DNA of 64,000 nucleotides from Abelmoschus esculentus. Its lineage: Eukaryota; Streptophyta; Magnoliopsida; Malvales; Malvaceae. Positions within the stretch are counted from its first letter, which is position 1. Each line of letters begins with the position of its first letter. Below the pieces are notes generated by a model that was not told the origin of the DNA, made no database searches, and saw only the letters and a program-made list of their open reading frames with translations. Shown here piece by piece: positions 57,347 to 64,000 of this stretch. Made by a program: the position numbers and the translations under genes. Location: assembly GCA_035048815.1 (NCBI GenBank), contig JAUCBN010000012.1:14200001-14264000 (forward strand), given 5' to 3'.

Positions 57347-57511
57347 ATCAAGGAATGTGCGCTGAACGTACTAATAGGACCAACGGCGCGCGATTATGAC
57401 TTGCGAGACTCTTTTAACATAAAAGCACGAGGGGGGACGTACCGACAATCCGAACCAAAAATTAACTAAAAACATTAAAAAAAAATAGAGGGATAAAACC
57501 GAGTCGAAAAA

Positions 57512-57630
57512 GGGGTGCAACACGAGGACTTCCCAGGAGGTCACCCATCCTAGTACTTCTCTCGCCCATGCACGCTTAACTGCGGAGTTTTGATGGGATC
57601 CGGTGCATTAGTACTGGTATGATCGCACCC
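57512..57630 (-). rRNA. 5S rRNA
   Basis: Copy 203. T73A, T62A, G41A, C18T. Confidence 0.97.
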
Positions 57631-57796
57631 GTCAAGAATTGCGCGCTGAACGTACTAATAGGATCAACGGCGCGCGATTATGACTTGCGAGACTCTTTTA
57701 ACATAAAAGCACGAGGGGGGACGTACCGACAATCCGAACCAAAAATTAACTAAAAACATTAAAAAGAAAATAGAAGGATAAAACCGAGTCGAAAAA

Positions 57797-57915
57797 GGGG
57801 TGCAACACGAGGACTTCCCAGGAGGTCACCCATCCTAGTACTACTCTTGCCCAAGCACGCTTAACTGCGGAGTACTGATGGGATCCGATGCATTAGTGCT
57901 GGTATGATCGCACCC
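57797..57915 (-). rRNA. 5S rRNA
   Basis: Copy 204. G68A, A42T, C28T. Confidence 0.97.
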
Positions 57916-58080
57916 GTAAAAGAATGCGCGCTGAACGTACTAATAGGATCAACGGCGCACGATTATGACTTGCGAGACTCTTTTAACATAAAAGCACGAG
58001 GGGGGACGTACCGACAATCCGAACGAAAAATTAACTAAAAACATTAAAAAAAAATAGAGGGATAAAACCGAGTCGAAAAA

Positions 58081-58199
58081 GGGGTGCAACACGAGGACTT
58101 CCCAGTAGGTCACCCATCCTAGTACTACTCTCGCCCAAGCACGCTTAGCTGCGGAGTTCTGATGGGATCCGGTGCATTAGTGCTGGTATGATCGCACCC
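58081..58199 (-). rRNA. 5S rRNA
   Basis: Copy 205. C94A, T52C; -1 is G. Confidence 0.97.
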
Positions 58200-58364
58200 C
58201 TCAAGGAATGCGCGCTGAACGTACTAATAGGATCAACGGTGCGCGATTATGACTTGCGAGACTCTTTTAACATAAAAGCACGAGGGGGGACGTACCGACA
58301 ATCCGAACCAAAAATTAACTAAAAACATTAAAAAAAAATAGAGGGATAAAATTGAGTCAAAAAA

Positions 58365-58483
58365 GGGGTGCAACACGAGGACTTCCCAGGAGGTCACCCA
58401 TCCTAGTACTACTCTCGCCCAAGCACGCTGAACTGCGGAGTTCTGATGGGATCCGGTGCATTAGTGCTGGTACGATCGCACCC
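58365..58483 (-). rRNA. 5S rRNA
   Basis: Copy 206. A54C, A11G; T6 terminator. Confidence 0.97.
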
Positions 58484-58649
58484 GTCAAGGAATGCGCGCT
58501 GAACGTACTAATAGGATCAACGGCGCGCGATTATGACTTGCGAGACTCTTTTAACATAAAAGCACGAGGGGGGACGTACCGACAATCCGAACCAAAAATT
58601 AACTAAAAACATTAAAAAGAAAATAGAAGGATAAAACCGAGTCGAAAAA

Positions 58650-58768
58650 GGGGTGCAACACGAGGACTTCCCAGGAGGTCACCCAACCTAGTACTACTCT
58701 TGCCCAAGCACGCTTAACTGCGGAGTTCTGATGGGATCCGGTGCATTAGTGCTGGTATGATCGCAACC
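58650..58768 (-). rRNA. 5S rRNA
   Basis: Copy 207. A83T, G68A, G3T. Confidence 0.97.
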
Positions 58769-58933
58769 GTAAAAGAATGCGCGCTGAATGTACTAATAGG
58801 ATCAACGGCGCACGATTATGACTTGCGAGACTCTTTTACCATAAAAGCACGAGGGGGGACGTACCGACAATCCGAACCAAAAATTAACTAAAAACATTAA
58901 AAAAAAATAGAGGGATAAAACCGAGTCGAAAAA

Positions 58934-59052
58934 GGGGTGCAACACGAGGACTTCCCAGGAGGTCACCCATCCTAGTACTACTCTCGCCCAAGCACGCTTA
59001 GCTGCGGAGTTCTGATGGGATCCGGTGCATTAGTGCTGGTATGATCGCACCC
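58934..59052 (-). rRNA. 5S rRNA
   Basis: Copy 208. T52C; -1 is A. Confidence 0.97.
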
Positions 59053-59218
59053 TTCAAGGAATGCGCGCTGAACGTACTAATAGGATCAACGGCGCGCGAT
59101 TATGACTTGCGAGACTCTTTTAACATAAAAGCACGAGGGGGGACGTACCGACAATCCGAACCAAAAATTAACTAAAAACATTAAAAAAAAAATAGAGGGA
59201 TAAAACCGAGTTGAAAAA

Positions 59219-59337
59219 GGGGTGCAACACGAGGACTTCCCAGGAGGTCACCCATCCTAGTACTACTCTCGCCCAAGCACGCTTCACTGCGGAGTTCTGA
59301 TGGGATCCGGTGCATTAGTGCTGGTATGATCGCACCC
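59219..59337 (-). rRNA. 5S rRNA
   Basis: Copy 209. T53G only. Confidence 0.97.
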
Positions 59338-59502
59338 GTCAAGGAATGCGCGCTGAACGTACTAATAGGATCAACGGCGCGCGATTATGACTTGCGAGAC
59401 TCTTTTAACATAAAAGCACGAGGGGGGACGTACCGACAATCCCAACCAAAAATTAACTAAAAACATTAAAAAAAGATAGAGGGATAAAACCGAGTCGAAA
59501 AA

Positions 59503-59621
59503 GGGGTGCAACACGAGGACTTCCCAGGAGGTCACCCATCCTAGTACTACTCTCGCCCAAGCGCGCTTCACTGCGGAGTTCTGATGGGATCCGGTGCATT
59601 AGTGCTGGTATGATCACACCC
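59503..59621 (-). rRNA. 5S rRNA
   Basis: Copy 210. T59C, T53G, C6T. Confidence 0.97.
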
Positions 59622-59751
59622 GTCAAGGAATGCGCGCTGAACGTACTAAGAGGATCAACGGCGCGCGATTATGACTTGCGAGACTCTTTTAACATAAAAG
59701 CACGAGGGGGGACGTACCGACAATCCGGACCAAAAATTAACTAAAAACATT

Positions 59752-59761
59752 AAAAAAAAAA
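59752..59761 (-). terminator. Representative back-up T tract (copy 211)
   Basis: A second homopolymer, T10 in sense orientation here and 7-10 elsewhere, lies about 27 bp beyond the first terminator. It is present in every unit, varies in length between units as slippage would predict, and could catch read-through transcription. That role is inferred. Confidence 0.5.
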
Positions 59762-59782
59762 TAGAGGGATAAAACCGAGTCG

Positions 59783-59787
59783 AAAAA
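59783..59787 (-). terminator. Representative Pol III terminator (copy 211)
   Basis: A run of five T in sense orientation directly follows the 3' end of the gene. T runs of four or more terminate RNA polymerase III. Most copies have T5; copies with C119T have T6. Confidence 0.9.
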
Positions 59788-59906
59788 GGGGTGCAACACG
59801 AGGACTTCCCAGGAGGTCACCCATCCTAGTACTACTCTCGCCCAAGCACGCTTAACTGCGGAGTTCTGATGGGATCCGGTGCATTAGTGCTGGTATGATC
59901 GCACCC
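59788..59906 (-). rRNA. 5S rRNA, consensus copy
   Basis: Copy 211. Identical to the array consensus; -1 is G. Confidence 0.98.
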
Positions 59907-60071
59907 CTCAAGCAATGCGCGCTGAACGTACTAATAGGATCAACGGCGCGCGATTATGACTTGCGAGACTCTTTTAACATAAAAGCACGAGGGGGGACGT
60001 ACCGACAATCCGAACCAAAAATTAACTAAAAACATTAAAAAAAAATAGAGGGATAAAACCGAGTCGAAAAA

Positions 60072-60190
60072 GGGGTGCAACACGAGGACTTCCCAAATGG
60101 TCACCCATCCTAGTACTGCTCTCGCCCAAGCACGCTCTACTGCAGAGTTCTGATGGGATCCGGTGCATTAGTGCTGGTATGATCGCACCC
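60072..60190 (-). rRNA. 5S rRNA
   Basis: Copy 212. C95T, C94T, T93A, T73C, A54G, T53A, C47T; box C and box A both changed. Confidence 0.95.
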
Positions 60191-60354
60191 GTCAAGGAAT
60201 GCGCGCTGAACGTACTAATAGGATCAACGGCGCGCGATTATGACTTGCGAGACTCTTTTAACATAAAAGCACGAGGGGGGACGTACCGACAATCCGAACC
60301 AAAAATTAACTAAAAACATTAAAAAAAATAGAGGGATAAAACCGAGTCGAAAAA

Positions 60355-60473
60355 GGGGTGCAACACGAGGACTTCCCAGAAGGTCACCCATCCTAGTACT
60401 ACTCTCGCCCAAGCACGCTTAGCTGCGGAGTTTTGATGGGATCCGGTGCATTAGTGCTGGTATGATCGCACCC
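60355..60473 (-). rRNA. 5S rRNA
   Basis: Copy 213. C94T, T52C, G41A. Confidence 0.97.
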
Positions 60474-60638
60474 GTCAAGTAATGCGCTCTGAACGTGCTA
60501 ATAGGATCAACGGCGCGCGATTATGACTTGCGAGACTCTTTTAACATAAAAGCACGAGGGGGGACGTACCGACAATCCGAACCAAAAATTAACTAAAAAC
60601 ATTAAAAAAAAATAGAGGGATAAAACCGAGTCGAAAAA

Positions 60639-60757
60639 GGGGTGCAACACGAGGACTTCCCAGGAGGTCACCCATTCTAGTACTACTCTCGCCCAAGCAC
60701 GCTTCACTGCGGAGTTCTGTTGGGATCCGATGCATTAGTGCTGGTATGATCGCACCC
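60639..60757 (-). rRNA. 5S rRNA
   Basis: Copy 214. G82A, T53G, T38A, C28T. Confidence 0.97.
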
Positions 60758-60921
60758 GTCAAGGAATGCGCGCTGAACGTACTAATAGGATCAACGGCGC
60801 GCGATTATGACTTGCGAGACTCTTTTAACATAAAAGCACGAGGGGGGACGTACCGACAATCCGAACCAAAAATTAACTAAAAACATTAAAAAAAATAGAG
60901 GGATAAAACCGAGTCGAAAAA

Positions 60922-61040
60922 GGGGTGCAACACGAGGACTTCCCAGGAGGTCACCCATCCTAGTACTACTCTCGCCCAGGTACGCTTCAATGCGGAGTTC
61001 TGATGGGATCCGGTGCATTAGTGCTGGTATGATCGCACCC
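60922..61040 (-). rRNA. 5S rRNA
   Basis: Copy 215. T62C, G60A, T53G, G51T. Confidence 0.97.
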
Positions 61041-61203
61041 GTCAAGGAATGCGCGCTGAACGTACTAATAAGATCAACGGCGCGCGATTATGACTTGCGA
61101 GACTCTTTTAACATAAAAGCACGAGGGGGTCGTACCGACAATCCGAACCAAAAATTAACTAAAAACATTAAAAAAAATAGAGGGATAAAACCGAGTCGAA
61201 AAA

Positions 61204-61322
61204 AGGGTGCAACACGAGGACTTCCCAGGAGGTCACCCATCCTAGTACTACTCTCGCCCAAGCACGCTTAATTGCGGAGTTCTGATGGGATCCGGTGCAT
61301 TAGTGCTGGTATGATCGCACCC
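61204..61322 (-). rRNA. 5S rRNA
   Basis: Copy 216. C119T, G51A; -1 is T. Confidence 0.97.
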
Positions 61323-61486
61323 ATCAAGGAATGCGCGCTGAACGTACTAATAGGATCAACGGCGCGCGATTATGACTAGCGAGACTCTTTTAACATAAAA
61401 GCACGAGGGGGGACGTACCGACAATCCGAACCAAAAATTAACTAAAAACATTAAAAAAAAAAGAGGGATAAAACCGAGTCGAAAAA

Positions 61487-61605
61487 GGGGTGCAACACGA
61501 GAACTTCCCAGGAGATCACCCATCCTAGTACTACTCTCGCCCAGGCACGCTTCACTGCGGAGTTCTGATGGGATCCGGTGCATTAGTGCTGGTATGATCG
61601 CACCC
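61487..61605 (-). rRNA. 5S rRNA
   Basis: Copy 217. C104T, C91T, T62C, T53G. Confidence 0.97.
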
Positions 61606-61768
61606 GTCAAGGAATGCGCGCTGAACGTACTAATAGGATCAACGGCGCGCGATTATGACTTGCGAGACTCTTTTAACATGAAAGCACGAGGGGGGACGTA
61701 CCGACAATCCGAACCAAAAATTAACTAAAAACATTAAAAAAATAGAGGGATAAAACCGAGTCGAAAAA

Positions 61769-61887
61769 AGGGTGCAACACGAGGACTTCCCAGGAGGTCA
61801 CCCATCCTAGTACTGCTCTCGCCCAAGCACGCTTAACAACGGAGTTCTGATGGGATCCGGTGCATTAGTGCTGGTATGATCGCACCC
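61769..61887 (-). rRNA. 5S rRNA
   Basis: Copy 218. C119T, T73C, A50T, C49T. Confidence 0.97.
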
Positions 61888-62052
61888 GTCAAGGAATGCG
61901 CGCTGAACGTACTAATAGGATCAACGGCGCGCGATTATGACTTGCGAGACTCTTTTAACATAAAAGCACGAGGGGGGACGTACCGACAATCCGAACCAAA
62001 AATTAACTAAAAACATTAAAAAAAAATAGAGGGATAAAACCGAGTCGAAAAA

Positions 62053-62171
62053 GGGGTGCAACACGAGGACTTCCCAGGAGGTCACCCATCCTAGTACTAC
62101 TCTCGCCCAAGCAAGCTTAACTGCGGAGTTCTGATCGGATCCGGTGCATTAGTGCTGGTATGATCGCACCC
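62053..62171 (-). rRNA. 5S rRNA
   Basis: Copy 219. G58T, C36G. Confidence 0.97.
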
Positions 62172-62337
62172 GTCATGGAATGCACGCTGAACGTACTAAT
62201 AGGATCAACGGCGCGCGATTATGACTTGCGAGACTCTTTTAACATAAAAGCACGAGGGGGGACGTACCGACAATCCGAACCAAAAATTAACTAAAAACAT
62301 TAAAAAAAAAATAGAGGGATAAAACCGAGTCGGAAAA

Positions 62338-62456
62338 GGGGTGCAACACGAGGACTTCCCAGGAGGTCACCCATCCTAGTACTACTCTCGCCCAAGCACG
62401 CTGAACTGCGTAGTTCTGATGGGATCCGGTGCATTAGTGCTGGTATGATCGCACCC
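62338..62456 (-). rRNA. 5S rRNA
   Basis: Copy 220. A54C, C46A. The terminator T run is cut to T4 by a change in the flank. Confidence 0.97.
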
Positions 62457-62621
62457 GTCAAGGAATGCGCGCTGAACGTACTAATAGGATCAACGGCGCG
62501 CGATTATGACTTGCGAGACTCTTCTAACATAAAAGCACGAGGGGGGACGTACCGACAATCCGAACCAAAAATTAACTAAAAACATTAAAAGAAAATAGAG
62601 GGATAAAACCGAGTCGAAAAA

Positions 62622-62740
62622 GGGGTGCAACACGAGGACTTCCCAAGAGGTCACCCATCCTAGTACTACTCTCGCCCAAGCACGCTGAACTGCGGAGTTC
62701 TGATAGGATCCGGTGCATTAGTGTTGGTATGATCGCACCC
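62622..62740 (-). rRNA. 5S rRNA
   Basis: Copy 221. C95T, A54C, C36T, G17A. Confidence 0.97.
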
Positions 62741-62904
62741 GTCAAGGAATGTGCACTGAACGTACTAATAGGATCAACGGCGCGCGATTATGACTTGCGA
62801 GACTCTTTTAACATAAAAGCACGAGGGGGGACGTACCGACAATCCGAACCAAAAATTAACTAAAAACATTAAAAAAAATAGAGGGATAAAACCGAGTCGA
62901 AAAA

Positions 62905-63023
62905 GGGGTGCAACACGAGGACTTCCCAGGAGGTCACCCATCCTAGTACTTCTCTCGCCCATGCACGCTTGACTGCGGAGTTCTGATGGGATCCGGTGCA
63001 TTAGTGCTGGTATGATCGCACCC
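62905..63023 (-). rRNA. 5S rRNA
   Basis: Copy 222. T73A, T62A, T53C. Confidence 0.97.
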
Positions 63024-63189
63024 GTCAAGAATTGCGCGCTGAACGTACTAATAGGATCAACGGCGCGCGATTATGACTTGCGAGACTCTTTTAACATAAA
63101 AGCACGAGGGGGGACGTACCGACAATCCGAACCAAAAATTAACTAAAAACATTAAAAAAAAAATAGAGGGATAAAACCGAGTCGAAAAA

Positions 63190-63308
63190 GGGGTGCAACA
63201 CGAGGACTTCCCAGGAGGTCACCCATCCTAGTACTACCCTCGCCCAAGCATGCTTAACTGCGGAGTTCTGATGGGATCCGGTGCATTAGTGCTGGTATGA
63301 TCGCACCC
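63190..63308 (-). rRNA. 5S rRNA
   Basis: Copy 223. A71G, G58A; same as copies 180 and 186. Confidence 0.97.
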
Positions 63309-63472
63309 GTCAAGGAATGCGCGCTGAACGTACTAATAGGATCAACGGCGCGCGATTATGACTTGCGAGACACTTTTAACATAAAAGCACGAGGGGGGAC
63401 GTACCGACAATCCGAACCAAAAATTAACTAAAAAAATTAAAAAAAATAGAGGGATAAAACCGAGTCGAAAAA

Positions 63473-63591
63473 GGAGTGCAACACGAGGACTTCCCTGGAG
63501 GTCACCCATCCTAGTACTACTCTCGCCCAAGCACGCTTCACTGCGGAGTTCTGATGGGATCCGGTGCATTAGTGCTGGTATGATCGCACCC
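63473..63591 (-). rRNA. 5S rRNA
   Basis: Copy 224. C117T, T96A, T53G; -1 is T. Confidence 0.97.
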
Positions 63592-63756
63592 ATCAAGGAA
63601 TGCGCGCTGAACGTACTAATAGGATCAACGGTGCGCGATTATGACTTGCGAGACTCTTTTAACATAAAAGCACGAGGGGGGACGTACCGACAATCCGAAC
63701 CAAAAATTAACTAAAAACATTAAAAAAAAATAGAGGGATAAAATTGAGTCGAAAAA

Positions 63757-63875
63757 GGGGTGCAACACGAGGACTTCCCAGGAGGTCACCCATCCTAGTA
63801 CTACTCTCGCCCAAGCACGCTGAACTGCGGAGTTCTGATGGGATCCGGTGCATTAGTGCTGGTATGATCGCACCC
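63757..63875 (-). rRNA. 5S rRNA
   Basis: Copy 225, last complete gene. A54C only. Confidence 0.97.
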
Positions 63876-64000
63876 GTCAAGGAATGCGCGCTGAACGTAC
63901 TAATAGGATCAACGGCGCGCGATTATGACTTGCGAGACTCTTTTAACATAAAAGAACGAGGGGGGACGTACCGACAATCCGAACCAAAAATTAACTAAAA
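63876..64000 (-). other. Partial 5S spacer at right edge
   Basis: Upstream part of the spacer of copy 225, with consensus TATA-like, GC and -1 C elements. It runs off the window, so the array continues to the right. Confidence 0.9.

Larger units (their letters stand above)
54387..59502. repeat. 9-unit higher-order repeat, two blocks (copies 192-200 and 201-209)
   Basis: Copies 192-200 recur as 201-209 with a constant offset of 2,558 bp. All nine pairs share their gene substitutions, and rare spacer changes recur too, such as GAACGAAAA before copy 196/205 and the loop change upstream of 198/207. I saw only one clear gene difference (C67T in copy 194, absent in 203). This is the most recent-looking duplication in the window. 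Confidence 0.93.
1..64000 (-). repeat. Tandem 5S rDNA array (about 284-bp unit, 225 complete copies)
   Basis: The window is filled by head-to-tail units of one 5S rRNA gene (119 bp) and one spacer (about 165 bp), all in the same orientation. The gene matches the known angiosperm 5S sequence, starting GGGTGCGATCATACC, with box A motif GTTAAGCGTGCTTGG and 3' end GTTGCACCCC. No gene-free stretch exceeds about 180 bp, and none of the spacers holds another gene. Going upstream from a gene, a spacer has the core promoter, a GCGCGC-rich patch, a short inverted repeat, a G5-G6 run, an A/T-rich part with a 7-10 bp A/T homopolymer, and then the terminator of the next gene. In the copy entries, 'TATA variant' means TGTTAGTA replaces TATTAGTA, and '-11T' means GC at -12/-11 is changed to GT. 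Neither array end lies in the window. Confidence 0.98.

Noticed and set aside
52..63998. Dozens of 60-95-residue reading frames on both strands, with near-identical peptides ending in ...FYVKRVSQVIIARR (minus strand) or containing ...ARDYDLRDSFNIKARGG (plus strand)
   Set aside because: They recur at multiples of the 284-bp unit and cross the gene-spacer border. They come from the 5S sequence and spacer being repeated, and no protein family, ribosome-binding context or codon bias supports them.
1..64000. CRISPR-like or bacterial repeat array
   Set aside because: The repeat unit is 284 bp and contains a complete plant 5S rRNA gene with Pol III signals. There are no short direct repeats with unique spacers.
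1..64000. Cassandra-type retrotransposons, which carry 5S-like sequence in their terminal repeats
   Set aside because: The units are head to tail with no primer binding site, polypurine tract or target-site duplication, and each has full upstream promoter elements.
1..64000. Linked 35S-5S rDNA organisation, or SINE or tRNA genes in the spacers
   Set aside because: Spacers are only about 165 bp, all alike, and show no 18S/5.8S/26S sequence and no tRNA A and B boxes.
1..64000. A new regulatory system encoded by the repeated spacer peptide or a spacer RNA
   Set aside because: The window gives no support beyond conservation, which array homogenisation already explains. The 6-bp inverted repeat is too short to claim a structured RNA.
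1..64000. The 284-bp period as a nucleosome-phasing signal
   Set aside because: It is simply the gene plus spacer length and is not a multiple of the usual plant nucleosome repeat of about 180 bp. No dinucleotide periodicity was measured.

Overview
The whole window is one uninterrupted tandem array of nuclear 5S ribosomal RNA genes from a flowering plant, probably a eudicot. Every gene is transcribed from the minus strand. I count 225 complete copies plus an 18-base 5' fragment at the left edge, repeating about every 284 bp: a gene of about 119 bp and a non-transcribed spacer of about 165 bp. The sense gene begins GGGTGCGATCATACC and carries the usual plant internal promoter (box A around +50 to +64, intermediate element around +67 to +72, box C around +80 to +97). 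Upstream of each gene are the plant 5S core elements: a TATA-like TATTAGTA at -30 to -23, GC at -12/-11 and usually C at -1. Each gene ends in a run of five or six T. I cannot name the species: the spacer is species-specific and I do not recognise it. No array border, protein gene, transposon or other RNA gene is visible.

Layout, using copy numbers given in the entries. (1) About 1-5.6 kb: loosely related units, with copies 1, 10 and 15 sharing one deletion haplotype. (2) About 5.6-28 kb: higher-order repeats of 9, 8 and 14 units that mix promoter-variant subfamilies, some with a changed TATA-like box and some with a changed -11 base. (3) About 25-35.6 kb: a 13-unit higher-order repeat, including a 5-bp insertion allele. 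(4) About 35.6-50 kb: the most heterogeneous stretch, with the damaged copies 158 and 161. (5) About 50-64 kb: 6-unit and 9-unit higher-order repeats.

The genes do one job: RNA polymerase III makes 5S rRNA for the large ribosomal subunit. The interest lies in how the array evolves. Large duplications, a gene-internal crossover, linked promoter haplotypes and small rearrangements are all readable. By eye, the gene varies more than the spacer, most at +51 to +54 inside box A. Only four copies (35, 64, 109, 211) match my array consensus exactly. Substitutions are given in sense numbering, where +1 is the first G of GGGTGCG and the consensus is 119 nt; they were read by eye.
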